Shown here: piece by piece, positions 8,722 to 17,753 of the stretch | Numbering within the stretch: the stretch's first letter is position 1 | How the letters are laid out: each line of letters begins with the position of its first letter | Assembly (NCBI RefSeq): GCF_900109075.1 | Contig: NZ_FNYS01000019.1 | Span: 1 to 64,000 of the forward strand | Reading direction: 5' to 3' | Length of the DNA: 64,000 bases | Origin: Myroides marinus | Lineage (GTDB): Bacteria > Bacteroidota > Bacteroidia > Flavobacteriales > Flavobacteriaceae | Program-made: the position numbers and the translations under genes | Notes under the pieces: model-generated | Database searches by the model: none | Seen by the model: the letters and a program-made list of their open reading frames with translations, nothing else | Told to the model about the DNA's origin: nothing

Positions 8722-9455
8722 TGAAAAGGTTTAGAATGTTCGCAGGACCAAATGGTTCTGGTAAATCAACTTTTATCAAGGCGATTCAACAAGAATGTTC
8801 TATTGGTTTTTATATTAATGCAGATGATATTGAGTATTTATTAAAGACAAAAGGTAATTTATGTTGTAGTAGTTTTATTCCAGAAGAAATTAGTCAGGTT
8901 AATTGGGATACTTTTATAACTGCTAATAAAGGCGATATGCGATATGAATATATTAAATCGGCAAAAGTAACTATCAAAAATAATATATTGTATGTATTAT
9001 CAACAGAGTTGAATAGCTATGTAGCCGCTTTTATTGCTGAATTTTTTAGATATCAACTTCTAAATCTTGAAAAATCTTTTTCCTTCGAAACTGTAATGTC
9101 ACACTCTTCTAAAGTGAATTTTTTACATGAAGCAAAAGAGAAAGGATTTAAAACTTATCTTTATTTTATTTGTACAAGTGATCCTGAGATAAATAAAAGT
9201 AGAGTAAAATTAAGAGTATCTAAGGGAGGTCATGATGTGGCTGAGGATAAGATAGAAAAAAGATATTATGCTTCTTTAGATTTGTTAAAAGATGCTTTTT
9301 TAGCAGTGGATAGAGCATATATATGTGATAGTTCTATTGAAGGGGAAGAACAGAGTATTTTGTTTGAAAAAAATGGAGAAGAGGTTAAATTTCACAAAGA
9401 AATTGTTCCTCAATGGATTTTAGATTATTTAATTAATCATATAATTAAAATATAG
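8721..9455 (+). CDS. Zeta-toxin-like P-loop kinase
   Basis: 244 residues. A Walker A motif GPNGSGKST lies at residues 9-17; INADDIE (33-39) and FSFETVMS (about 114-121) match the substrate-side motifs of zeta toxins and their AAA relatives, and KGGHDVAEDKIEKRYYASL (about 170-190) matches the conserved basic GGHxVxxxxIxxRY motif. Classical zeta toxins phosphorylate UDP-N-acetylglucosamine and block wall synthesis; many chromosomal homologues have no tested substrate. Residues 50-105 include an insert rich in Asn, Tyr and Ser that I cannot place. It overlaps the upstream small gene and is followed by a good terminator, making a compact two-gene unit. Confidence 0.75.
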   Translation: MKRFRMFAGPNGSGKSTFIKAIQQECSIGFYINADDIEYLLKTKGNLCCSSFIPEEISQVNWDTFITANKGDMRYEYIKSAKVTIKNNILYVLSTELNSYVAAFIAEFFRYQLLNLEKSFSFETVMSHSSKVNFLHEAKEKGFKTYLYFICTSDPEINKSRVKLRVSKGGHDVAEDKIEKRYYASLDLLKDAFLAVDRAYICDSSIEGEEQSILFEKNGEEVKFHKEIVPQWILDYLINHIIKI

Positions 9456-9512
9456 AAAAGATTCTTCTGGTAAGAAAATCAATTATATTAACAAAAATTG
9501 TCGTTATGTAGT

Positions 9513-9545
9513 AAAGCTGTTACTTTAAGGTTATGGCTTTTTTTT
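9513..9545 (+). terminator. Terminator after the zeta-like kinase
   Basis: Stem aaagctgttac / gttatggcttt, followed by a long T-run. Same stem family as the hairpins at 8328, 12035 and 16816. Confidence 0.8.
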
Positions 9546-9660
9546 GTGCTTTTATTTTTCGGTGATGTTGTTTTGGGAAACGGGGAACAGTTTTGCTTTC
9601 GGCATTATATACATCCTGTATGGTAATATTGAGGTAACACTCCTGCTCTTTCCTTATGGC

Positions 9661-9726
9661 GCGGATTTGCAATCAGTGACACCAACAAAAAGACGCTATG
9701 CAAAGTCAGGAGACTATTGCGTAGCG
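9661..9726. repeat. Interspersed repeat with hairpin in the 9546-9941 gap
   Basis: The 396-base gap holds a 14-base word gcggatttgcaatc (9661-9674) that recurs inverted at 17621-17634. A hairpin follows: cgctatgcaa (9694-9703) pairs with ttgcgtagcg (9717-9726), and agtc/gact close an agga loop. Translated, it gives the GADLQSV-type words often met in spurious Bacteroidota ORFs, in keeping with a widespread non-coding repeat. The 61-residue ORF over it (9544-9729) is rejected as a gene. Confidence 0.5.
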
Positions 9727-9941
9727 TGATATACATAATGCTTGTAAGACAACAATCCTTAACAGTCAACTGTCCACCATTTCCTGTTTCTTAATCCCTT
9801 TTTTTTACTCCCTTTTTGAGTGTAAATTGTCAAAATGATGAAGTTATTCAAATAAAACTGACTATTTGTTATGTAAATGAAGTAATCAATTATGGATAGT
9901 TTAAATTATTATTACTTTTAGATTCATAAACTGTTAAGGAT

Positions 9942-12005
9942 ATGAAAAAATTACTACTCCCTATTCTTGTAATGTGCTGTGTTTATGGACATAATGCTAT
10001 GGGACAGACTATGGCTACTCGAAATGCTATTAGATCTACTTATGACTTAGATAAGTCTTCGAAAATAATTAATTCTTTTTCAATAAGAGCTCAAGAGAAT
10101 CGACAGAGAGCTTATGCAATTGCTGCTAAAGATAATCTACCTACTGTAGGGGTGAATGCTAGAGGAAATTACTTTGAGCTAGATGGTGTGGATGCTAATG
10201 GTTTTTTAAGATATAAAATTACTCTTAACCAAGGTTCAAGAGTTACAGCTAGGGCTGAGAATCTTAGATCAGGTGTAAACTCTGGTGATATTTTAGAAGG
10301 AGAGGGGATGCAGGTTGGTGTTATTGATGGTTTACCAATGCTTGATACACATCAAGAATTTGGAATTAGTGCGACAAATGGGGCTTCAAGGGTAACTTTA
10401 AAAGAGGCTATGCCACCACTTGAGTCTATTCCAATGCAATTTTTAAACGATGGACGTTATCACGCTACACACGTTGGGGGGACTATAGGGTCTGGTGGTT
10501 TTGTCAAAAAAGAATCTAAAGGAATTGCTCCAAAAGCAAAAATATGGAGTTATTCTTGGAAAGATGATATTCAAAAGATGAGTTATATGGCTTCTGAAGG
10601 AGTGTTAACTAGTAACCACTCATATGGATATGCTTTTTTTGATGATTATGGTAACATTAAAAATCCTGAATGGTTAAAAGACTTAGGAGCTTATGATGAA
10701 ACAAGTCAATCTTATGACGCATTAACAATGGAATATGAGTATTATTTGCCTGTATTTGCTGCAGGAAATGATGGAACTTATCAGCGTAAGACTTATAGAA
10801 ATTCGGATAAGGCTAATTGTGATTGTGATATGCTAAATGGGGGAAGTATAGCTAAAAATACTGTTGTGGTTGCAGCTGTAAAAGATGTTCTTTCTTATAC
10901 AGGAGCATCTAGTGTGGAGATTGCTGGATTTAGTAGTCAAGGCCCTACTAATGATTTTAGGATAAAGCCTGATATCTCGGCTAAAGGGTTTAACGTTTTT
11001 TCTTTAGCCTATGAATTACCTTATCCTATAACTGCAGCTCCTAGAAATGATGTGTATGGTAGTATAAGTGGTACTTCAATGGCAGCTCCTGCTATAACAG
11101 GAGTATTTATTCTTTGGCAAGAATGGGCTACTAAATTTGCTAACGAAAAGAAAATGCCTTATAAATCAGCAACTATACGCGCATTAATGGCTCATACAGC
11201 TGATGAAGCTGGCCCTAACCCTGGCCCTGATCACAAGTTTGGGTGGGGACTAATTAATGCCAAAGCAGGTGTAGATGTAATGTTAGCTGCTAAAGATCAG
11301 CGAAGTGCATATATATCTGAAAATATATTAAACAATGGTCAAAAATATGTGCAAGAGATTAAGGTGACAGAACCTATGACTAAGATGGTGGTTACTCTAG
11401 CATGGACAGATCCAATGGCAGGGGTGTCTATTAAAAATACAGACGAAGAATATATGAAGACTAATCCTCTTCTTATTAATGATCTTGATTTAGTGGTTAG
11501 AAAAGATGGGGAAGTTTATTTTCCATGGAAACTTAATAAGAACTTTAACGATTTAAAAGCTGTTAGAGGGGTTAATGATGTAGATAATATTGAGAAGATA
11601 GAAATCTTCGATGTTAAACCTGGTAAGTATATTATTGAAATAGGACATTCTAAATCTCTTCAAGGAGCTAAACCACAGGCTTATTCATTAATCACAACTA
11701 TTGGAGAGTTTGATAAGCTTAGAAAGATGAAGGATAAAGAAGATGAAAATGATGAGTCAACAGATATTAAATTATGGCCTAATCCTGTGGTGGATAATTT
11801 ATTTATAACTGTTGGTAAAAAGTATAATGGTAGAACAGTTAATGTACGTATTTTCGATATTAATGGTAGACTAGTATCTACTGCTTCTGAGATAGCAGAA
11901 CAAGGTGCTATATCAGTTAATATGCAAGGACATAATGCTAATGTGTATATAGTAGAGGTCAAAACATTTGACTCTTCTAAAACTACGCGTATCGCTAAGA
12001 AATAG
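9942..12005 (+). CDS. Secreted subtilisin-like serine protease with T9SS sorting domain
   Basis: 687 residues. The signal peptide ends near MGQT. The S8 peptidase domain spans about residues 120-450 with the full triad: Asp129 in VGVIDG, His174 in HATHVGGT and Ser379 in SGTSMAAP; the oxyanion Asn276 lies in FAAGNDG. A proprotein-convertase-like beta domain (about 460-600) follows, including PLLINDLDLVVRKDG. The last 75 residues (from LWPNPVVDNLFITV) are a type A type IX secretion sorting domain with INGRLV and a Lys-rich end, so export to the surface or medium via T9SS is expected. It is a single gene with its own terminator. Substrate unknown; secreted proteases of this kind usually feed on proteins or act as virulence factors. 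Confidence 0.9.
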   Translation: MKKLLLPILVMCCVYGHNAMGQTMATRNAIRSTYDLDKSSKIINSFSIRAQENRQRAYAIAAKDNLPTVGVNARGNYFELDGVDANGFLRYKITLNQGSRVTARAENLRSGVNSGDILEGEGMQVGVIDGLPMLDTHQEFGISATNGASRVTLKEAMPPLESIPMQFLNDGRYHATHVGGTIGSGGFVKKESKGIAPKAKIWSYSWKDDIQKMSYMASEGVLTSNHSYGYAFFDDYGNIKNPEWLKDLGAYDETSQSYDALTMEYEYYLPVFAAGNDGTYQRKTYRNSDKANCDCDMLNGGSIAKNTVVVAAVKDVLSYTGASSVEIAGFSSQGPTNDFRIKPDISAKGFNVFSLAYELPYPITAAPRNDVYGSISGTSMAAPAITGVFILWQEWATKFANEKKMPYKSATIRALMAHTADEAGPNPGPDHKFGWGLINAKAGVDVMLAAKDQRSAYISENILNNGQKYVQEIKVTEPMTKMVVTLAWTDPMAGVSIKNTDEEYMKTNPLLINDLDLVVRKDGEVYFPWKLNKNFNDLKAVRGVNDVDNIEKIEIFDVKPGKYIIEIGHSKSLQGAKPQAYSLITTIGEFDKLRKMKDKEDENDESTDIKLWPNPVVDNLFITVGKKYNGRTVNVRIFDINGRLVSTASEIAEQGAISVNMQGHNANVYIVEVKTFDSSKTTRIAKK

Positions 12006-12034
12006 GTGTTTAGATTAAATAATGTTAATTACTT

Positions 12035-12065
12035 AAAAGCTGTTGTTCTAGGGTAACAGCTTTTA
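12035..12065 (+). terminator. Terminator after the subtilase
   Basis: Stem aaaagctgtt / aacagctttt, 30 bases after the stop codon; only a short T-run. Belongs to the recurrent aagctgtta terminator family in this window. Confidence 0.7.
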
Positions 12066-12276
12066 CTGTTTTAATCTAGTTCATACTCAGTTACTTTAGG
12101 TTTTTGTTTATAAATAGATTGTTAATATTTATTAAAGATAATTGGAAATTACTTATTAATTCTTTTCATTTGTTGCGTACTTTTTATTTAAAATGGTACA
12201 TGAGTAAAGATTGTTTTTCTCTTGTCACTTTTTTGCCTTACTAACAAAAGTAGAAAACAAAGAAAATAACAACAGT

Positions 12277-12726
12277 ATGAAAAAGAGAGTTTTAATTGGA
12301 GCATTTGCATTAATTGCTTCATTTGCTAATGCACAAAGTAGGGTTAGTAGTACAAGTATAGGTATAAACCTTGGGGGACTTGTATCTGTGGTATACGACG
12401 ATACTTCAGCTTTAGGCTTAAGTAAGAGTCAGTGGAGAAAGATTAATGATTGTCAGGCGCGTTATGAGCGTACTTATAATGATTGGGCTTACAATAAGCG
12501 TTATAGTGATTATGAGCTAAATAGAAAAAGAGAACAACTATATAAAGAAATCCGTATAGAAATTGGAGATGTATTAACTGTATCTCAACGTGAGCAGTGG
12601 AATAATTACAATTATAAACATAACCACTATGATCGTAAACATGATCATCACCATGGAAAGAGTAATAAATACAAGGATAAACATCACAAGAAGCATCACA
12701 AACACAAACATGATGATTGTGATTAA
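12277..12726 (+). CDS. Small periplasmic His/Lys-rich protein, Spy/CpxP-like middle
   Basis: 149 residues from the ATG at 12277, chosen because it gives a clean signal peptide (MKKRVLIGAFALIASFANAQ); a longer upstream frame does not. Residues about 50-115 read LGLSKSQWRKINDCQARYER, then a charged helix and VLTVSQREQW, a pattern like the LxLTxxQ helices of Spy/CpxP/CnrX-type periplasmic proteins. The last 35 residues alternate His and Lys (for example KHDHHHGKSNK), a likely metal-binding tail. It may buffer divalent metals or sense envelope stress; neither can be shown here. Followed by a strong terminator, so monocistronic. Confidence 0.75.
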   Translation: MKKRVLIGAFALIASFANAQSRVSSTSIGINLGGLVSVVYDDTSALGLSKSQWRKINDCQARYERTYNDWAYNKRYSDYELNRKREQLYKEIRIEIGDVLTVSQREQWNNYNYKHNHYDRKHDHHHGKSNKYKDKHHKKHHKHKHDDCD

Positions 12727-12733
12727 ATAAGAC

Positions 12734-12766
12734 AAAAGACCACCTAGATTTAGGTGGTCTTTTTTT
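12734..12766 (+). terminator. Terminator after the His-rich protein gene
   Basis: A 13-bp stem (aaaagaccaccta / taggtggtctttt) with a 4-base loop and a T-run: a very strong intrinsic terminator. Confidence 0.9.
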
Positions 12767-13287
12767 GTTTTAGTCTTTTATCAGTAAAGGGGCTTTTTTA
12801 AAATAAATAGAACCCATAAAATCAAAATACGACGAAACCTCTCTTGTTTTAGTGGGAGTGCTTATAGTATTTAGTAAAAGTTAGATGAGAATACTTTAAA
12901 ATATGTACATAAAGCGAATTTCTGCAGTTTGCGATATTAGCTTTTTTAAGGGATTGGTTTTTTAAAGAATATCTGTTAGTGTGATTTAGTGTTTTGGTGT
13001 TTGTGATGTTTGGTGATTAATTGAAAAAGCGGTCAATTAGTGATTATTCTAAAAATATTGTAATTTTTTTTCAGGTCTTCTGTTTTTAAGTCTTTTGGTA
13101 ATTTTTAATTGAATAATATTAAGCTAATTGTTTGTTTTATAGTCTTGTTGTTATTTTGTTTTACATAAAAGTATTGGCAAGTAATGAGAATAATAGTAAT
13201 CCTATTTGTCTTTTTAACATTTGAAAATAAGGATTGGGTATGTTATTTGTTTATGTGTAAATACTAGTAATAAAAAAACAAAAGGTT
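12767..13287. other. AT-rich intergenic region upstream of the PorP/SprF gene
   Basis: 521 bases with no plausible gene. It presumably holds the promoter of the PorP/SprF-OmpA operon, but no clean TAnnTTTG box with a spaced TTG was found. No repeat or hairpin stood out. Confidence 0.4.
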
Positions 13288-14220
13288 ATGAAAATAAAAG
13301 TAGATATTAAAAAAATAGGAGTGAGTTTATTGACTTTAGGATGTGTTACAACTATGCACGCTCAACAAGACCCTCAGTTTACGCATTATATGTATAATAC
13401 CACAAATATTAACCCCGCTTATTCTGGTAGTCGTGGGGTGCTTAATGTTTTTGGGATGTATAGAGCACAGTGGGTAGGACTTGATGGGGCTCCTCAAACA
13501 GCTAATATATCGATAGATACTCCACTTGGAAATAATGGACTCTCTGGAGGTATTAATTATACAAATGACCGTATAGGAGCTATGTCTGAGAACAACTTTT
13601 CGGTAAACCTTGCTTATGCAGTAGATTTAAATGATGATTATAAATTATCATTTGGTTTAAAAGCTACAGCAAACCTATTAAATGTTGATTACACAAAACT
13701 TGATATATATGATCCTTCTGACCCAACCTTTGGGGAGAATGTAAATAATAAGTTTAATCCTAATGTTGGGGCAGGATTATTTCTTTATTCAGAGAAGTCT
13801 TATTTAGGGGTGTCTGTTCCTAATTTTATGACAACAGATAGATCAGAGCATGATGGTACAAAACTAATGCGTCAAAAAATGCACTTTTATTTAATGGGAG
13901 GACATGTATTTGAGCTTAATCCAAGTTTGAAGTTTAAGCCTGCTTTCTTAGTAAAAACGGTATCTGGAGCACCTGTACAGGTGGACTTAACGGCTAACTT
14001 CTTAATTGTGGATAAGTTTACTTTAGGAGCTTCTTACAGATGGGATGCATCAGTGAGTGCACTGGCTGGATTCCAAGTGAATGAAGGACTTTTTATAGGG
14101 TATTCATATGATGCTGATACAAGTAAGTTAGCTAGATATAATTCTGGATCTCACGAGGTGTTCTTAAGGTTTGATATTTTCAATAAGTACAATAGAGTAG
14201 CTACGGCTCGTTTCTTCTAA
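13288..14220 (+). CDS. PorP/SprF family outer-membrane protein
   Basis: 310 residues with a signal peptide to about MHAQQ. It starts its mature part with DPQFTHYMYNTTNINPAYSG, the hallmark of the PorP/SprF family, and ends in a strand with a terminal Phe (VATARFF), as outer-membrane barrels do. Members of this family help the type IX secretion system deliver or anchor specific cargo such as SprB-like adhesins; PorP itself is a core T9SS component. This copy pairs with an OmpA-domain gene 31 bases downstream and has no giant adhesin beside it, so it is more likely an accessory paralogue than the core porP. Cargo unknown. Confidence 0.88.
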   Translation: MKIKVDIKKIGVSLLTLGCVTTMHAQQDPQFTHYMYNTTNINPAYSGSRGVLNVFGMYRAQWVGLDGAPQTANISIDTPLGNNGLSGGINYTNDRIGAMSENNFSVNLAYAVDLNDDYKLSFGLKATANLLNVDYTKLDIYDPSDPTFGENVNNKFNPNVGAGLFLYSEKSYLGVSVPNFMTTDRSEHDGTKLMRQKMHFYLMGGHVFELNPSLKFKPAFLVKTVSGAPVQVDLTANFLIVDKFTLGASYRWDASVSALAGFQVNEGLFIGYSYDADTSKLARYNSGSHEVFLRFDIFNKYNRVATARFF

Positions 14221-14251
14221 AAAAAAGCATCAATATAAACTAAGAAAAAGA

Positions 14252-16264
14252 ATGAAAAATATTTACAAAATAGGATTTATAACATGTTTAGGCTTGTTTT
14301 CTCTTACTGGTTTTGCTCAGAATAGTTATGTCAAGAAAGCAAATCAACAGATTGAGAAAATGGCTTATGCTGAGGCTATAGGAACTTACGAAAAAGCTAT
14401 ATCAAAGGGGAAACAAGCAGATGATATCCTTTTGAATCTAGCAAAAGCATATTATGAAAATGGTATGTATCTAGAGGCTAATCATTGGTACAATAAATTG
14501 TTTGCTAAAGTTACATCACCTGAACAAATAAAGGATATAGAAGCTTTTTATAGATATATTCAGACCATTAGAACAACAGGGGATTATATCTTGGCAAATC
14601 AAAAGATGGATATCTTGGCTGAAAAAGCACCAAATGATTCTAGAGTAAAGAAGTATTTGAGTAATCCTAATTATTTGGAACAGGTTAATACCAATAGAGA
14701 TGGCTATAGAGTAAAACAGCTTAATAGTGTGAACACTCCAGGATCGGAGTATGGTTCAGCTTTATATAAAGGAGAAATTGTTTATGCGTCTTCTGCTAAA
14801 AAAGGAAAGCAAAAAGGGATTCACTCTTGGACTAACGACCCTTATACTAAGCTTTATTCAGCTCCAGTAAGAATAGATGGATATATAGGAAAGGCCAAAC
14901 CTTTTGCTAAAAAGTTAGAAGGAAATTACAACGAGGCAAATGCTATCTTCTCGGCCGATAGCAGAGCGATGTATTTCTCTAGTAACAACAGAGCGGATAA
15001 AAGTGTAAGGTATAAAGATGGAACACTACTGGTTAATCTATATAGAGCTTATAGTTTTGGACAAGGAAAATGGGGTGATGTAGAGAAGTTAAGTATTAAT
15101 GTCGATCACGCCAATACAGCTTCGCCTGCATTAACACCAGATCAAGATTGGATTTATTTTTCTTCTGATAGACCAGGGGGGTATGGGCAATCAGATTTAT
15201 ATAGAGTACGCCTTTTTAGAGATGGTACTTTAGGTACTCCAGAGAATTTAGGAAATAAGATAAACACAGAAGGTAGAGAGAGTTTTCCTTTTGTGAGTTC
15301 TGATAATGTATTATACTTCGCCTCAGATGGACATCCAGGACTTGGAGGACTTGATCTTTATGGAGTACAGATTTATGATGATGGAAGCTTTGGAGAGGTG
15401 GTTAATTTAGGAAACTCAATTAATAGTCCTTATGATGATTTTGCTATGTATTTAGATCCAGAAGCGAAGTTTGGATTTATAACCTCTAATAGACCTAATG
15501 GACAAGGGAAAGATGATCTTTATTATGTGAGAATGAAATTAGGTACAGAACTTAATATCGCTCAAGAGATAAGAGGAAAAGTTACTGATAGAAATACAAA
15601 CCAACCAATTTTAGATGCTTTTGTATTCTTATATGATAGTAAGCATAGATTAATTGAGGAGATAGAAGTAGATAAAAGAGGGGAGTATGCCTTTAAGGAT
15701 GTTAAAGTAAATAAAGATTATTTCGTTTCAGTAAAAGCTAAAGGATATAAGTCAGAAGAAGTATCTGTAGAGGATGTTGTTATTAATGAGGCCATAGTTG
15801 TAAATTTTAAGCTTTTAAATGATGTAACAACAGATACTGCTAAAGCGCATAAAAACTCTGATACAACAGAATTTTATAAAGAAATACAAAAAGGAGAGGA
15901 TATTGGTAAACGCTTAGCACTTGCACCTATTTACTTTGATCACGATAGTGCTGTAATTAGAACAGATGCTCAGTTTGAGCTAGCTAAAGTAGCGATGATG
16001 ATGAAAAATAATCCGACTATCAAAGTAGAGGTTCGTTCGCATACAGATAGCACGGGACCTGATACTTATAATATGAGACTATCTGAGCGTAGAGCTCAGG
16101 CAACAGTTGATTGGTTAATATATCAAGGTATTAATCCTTCTAGGTTAAAATCAAAAGGATATGGTGAGACCAATATTATTAATCATTGTCAGAATAATGT
16201 TCCTTGTTTAGAAAAAGAACATCAACAAAATAGACGTAGTGAGTTTATTATTATAGAGTTATAA
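14252..16264 (+). CDS. OmpA-family protein with TPR, WD40-like and CarboxypepD-reg domains
   Basis: 670 residues with signal peptide (to about GFAQ). Domains in order: TPR-like helices (about 25-150), a PD40/WD40-like beta-propeller (about 165-430, with repeated IYFSSDRPGG-like and LYFASDGHPG motifs), a carboxypeptidase regulatory-like fold (about 440-520), and an OmpA peptidoglycan-binding domain (about 550-670; IYFDHDSAVI and the NMRLSERRA motif). The order matches PorE/SprE-like proteins that fix T9SS-linked barrels to peptidoglycan. It follows the PorP/SprF gene in a two-gene operon and probably works as its periplasmic partner. A strong terminator follows. Confidence 0.88.
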   Translation: MKNIYKIGFITCLGLFSLTGFAQNSYVKKANQQIEKMAYAEAIGTYEKAISKGKQADDILLNLAKAYYENGMYLEANHWYNKLFAKVTSPEQIKDIEAFYRYIQTIRTTGDYILANQKMDILAEKAPNDSRVKKYLSNPNYLEQVNTNRDGYRVKQLNSVNTPGSEYGSALYKGEIVYASSAKKGKQKGIHSWTNDPYTKLYSAPVRIDGYIGKAKPFAKKLEGNYNEANAIFSADSRAMYFSSNNRADKSVRYKDGTLLVNLYRAYSFGQGKWGDVEKLSINVDHANTASPALTPDQDWIYFSSDRPGGYGQSDLYRVRLFRDGTLGTPENLGNKINTEGRESFPFVSSDNVLYFASDGHPGLGGLDLYGVQIYDDGSFGEVVNLGNSINSPYDDFAMYLDPEAKFGFITSNRPNGQGKDDLYYVRMKLGTELNIAQEIRGKVTDRNTNQPILDAFVFLYDSKHRLIEEIEVDKRGEYAFKDVKVNKDYFVSVKAKGYKSEEVSVEDVVINEAIVVNFKLLNDVTTDTAKAHKNSDTTEFYKEIQKGEDIGKRLALAPIYFDHDSAVIRTDAQFELAKVAMMMKNNPTIKVEVRSHTDSTGPDTYNMRLSERRAQATVDWLIYQGINPSRLKSKGYGETNIINHCQNNVPCLEKEHQQNRRSEFIIIEL

Positions 16265-16288
16265 TACAAGTAATAAAAAACAATAAAA

Positions 16289-16316
16289 AAGGGCTGTCTT
16301 ATAAAGACAGTCCTTT
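16289..16316 (+). terminator. Terminator of the PorP/SprF-OmpA operon
   Basis: A 12-bp stem (aagggctgtctt / aagacagtcctt, one G-U pair) with a 3-base loop, 25 bases after the OmpA gene. Confidence 0.85.
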
Positions 16317-16457
16317 GATTTTATAACTGAAGCTTAGCTAGTTTAAAATAGCCTATAAATACTTACCTATTGTGCTATGAAGACATAAATAAGGCTATAT
16401 GTTATCAGAAGTAAAAAGTAAAAAACACTTTATATAAAAACATAATTATTACTAATA

Positions 16458-16700
16458 ATGACTGCTAATGAACTTAACTCTATTGCTGAGAAGGCGCTAG
16501 AAGAGAAATATGATTTAATAATATCGAGTTTGAAAAAATGTGCTAGTGAAGGCAAGAGTTCTTTTATTATGGAAGAACTACCAGAGATATTAATTAATAA
16601 ACTTATCGCTAAAGGATATCGAATTACTCCCATAGTTAGATATAGGTATCATTTTATATTTCAAAAAAAGAAAGAAAAAGTTTATAAGATACAATTCTAA
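16458..16700 (+). CDS. Small hypothetical protein (80 residues)
   Basis: 80 residues, no signal peptide or membrane segment. The N-terminal helix (NELNSIAEKALEEKYDLII), a charged middle and a basic C-terminus (RYHFIFQKKKEKVYKIQF) suggest a small cytosolic or nucleic-acid-associated fold. Codon use looks coding-like. It stands alone between two terminators. I do not recognise the family. Confidence 0.55.
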   Translation: MTANELNSIAEKALEEKYDLIISSLKKCASEGKSSFIMEELPEILINKLIAKGYRITPIVRYRYHFIFQKKKEKVYKIQF

Positions 16701-16815
16701 GCCAGAGTGTTCAACAAGCTTTTTTCAATGAAATGAATAAAGGGTAGAAGTGATTTGGTTACCTAGCACAAATGTTTCTGTATGTATTGTAAACGTGAAA
16801 TAGTAAATTATAAAG

Positions 16816-16847
16816 AAAGCTGTTATCTTTTAGGTAACAGCTTTTTT
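16816..16847 (+). terminator. Terminator after the small orphan gene
   Basis: Stem aaagctgttat / gtaacagcttt with a T-run; fourth member of the repeated terminator family. Confidence 0.75.
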
Positions 16848-16921
16848 AATTTGGATAGAGCATATAATTAGAAATCTGTATATAGAAAGTACTTATTCTA
16901 TTTGTGTGAAACTATTAAAAT

Positions 16922-16956
16922 AAAATAGGGCATAAAACAATTAAGTTTTATGCCCT
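16922..16956 (-). terminator. Terminator of the copper efflux operon
   Basis: A 12-bp perfect stem (agggcataaaac / gttttatgccct). Read on the minus strand it is followed by a T-rich run, and it sits 30 bases past the stop of the DUF3347 gene. Confidence 0.85.
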
Positions 16957-16986
16957 GTTTGGTTATTCTTAGCTTTTAAAGACTAA

Positions 16987-17577
16987 TTACTTCGCTTGGA
17001 AAGCTATCTTGTTTTGGTTTGCACCACATTTAAGCATTGAAGAACCATATAATGGGTTAGATAATTCTTCTACATCACTTAACCATTTACCACCTTCACC
17101 ATTGTCAAACATAGGACAGTATTGCTCAAATACTACTCTGTCTGTACCTACGATGCTGATTAGTTTTACTAAGTCTTCAGTAAGGTCTTCGAATTCGCTT
17201 CTTTGAACTTTGATATCTGTTGATTCTAATTTAGTAGCTGTTTCGATTAACTCTTTTACTAATTCTTTAGCAGCAGCGTCTTCTGTTACTATAGCTTTTA
17301 AGTTAGTTACAAGTGTTTTACCAGCTGTAGTAGCTTCAGTTGAGTTGTCTTCTTGAAGAGCTTTCTTTACTAAGAAGTAAGCATCTAAACTTGATTGTAA
17401 TAAATTAGATTCTTTTACTGTAGTTACTTTCTCTGCAGCTGCTGCAGTAGTATGGTCACCGTGGTCATGTCCTGCGTGCTCTTCTGTTGCAACTGGAGTT
17501 TGTGTGTCTTGTTTTTTGTCATTACATGCAGTAAGTGTAAGAGCTAATACTGCAAAGCTTAAAATTACTTTTTTCAT
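16987..17577 (-). CDS. DUF3347 lipoprotein, His-rich, metal-resistance associated
   Basis: 196 residues from the ATG at 17577, chosen because it gives a lipoprotein signal (LTLTAC, Cys18); the longer frame would bury it. A His-rich linker (EEHAGHDHGDHT, about residues 32-43) is followed by a helical DUF3347 domain (about 55-165, including LLQSSLDAYFLVKKAL) and a C-terminal segment with QYCPMFDNGEGGKWLS and MLKCG, whose Cys, Met and His are plausible Cu(I)/Ag(I) ligands. DUF3347 occurs next to CusB-like adaptors and also within them. It is separated from cusB by 176 bases holding a repeat, so it may have its own promoter. Confidence 0.82.
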   Translation of the reverse strand: MKKVILSFAVLALTLTACNDKKQDTQTPVATEEHAGHDHGDHTTAAAAEKVTTVKESNLLQSSLDAYFLVKKALQEDNSTEATTAGKTLVTNLKAIVTEDAAAKELVKELIETATKLESTDIKVQRSEFEDLTEDLVKLISIVGTDRVVFEQYCPMFDNGEGGKWLSDVEELSNPLYGSSMLKCGANQNKIAFQAK

Positions 17578-17620
17578 TTGATTGTTATTTTTTGTATTTG
17601 TTTTTTCGTTTAAAAGCACA

Positions 17621-17748
17621 GATTGCAAATCCGCGTTATCGTGTTTTTGTGTGGGTGAATGTCCACTGCATCTTTTGGCCCATCATTTTTAATGTCCACA
17701 GGGGATTGTTCATTCTGTCCTACCCCTACAATCGTAAACAGTGAACCA
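17621..17748. repeat. Second copy of dispersed repeat words, between cusB and the DUF3347 gene
   Basis: Bases 17621-17634 are the reverse complement of 9661-9674, and 17671-17702 resembles the reverse complement of 8176-8209. The stretch contains no gene. Its place inside a single-direction gene cluster suggests insertion of a small non-coding element. Confidence 0.45.
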
Positions 17749-17753
17749 AAACC

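Noticed and set aside
9544..9729. 61-residue ORF with a LQSVTPTKRRYAKSG segment
   Set aside because: It lies over a repeated non-coding word and a hairpin, has no homologue type I trust, and such peptides are typical of repeat-derived spurious ORFs in Bacteroidota.
16430..16633. 67-residue minus-strand ORF over the 80-residue gene
   Set aside because: It overlaps a better-supported plus-strand gene and has no start context or family features.
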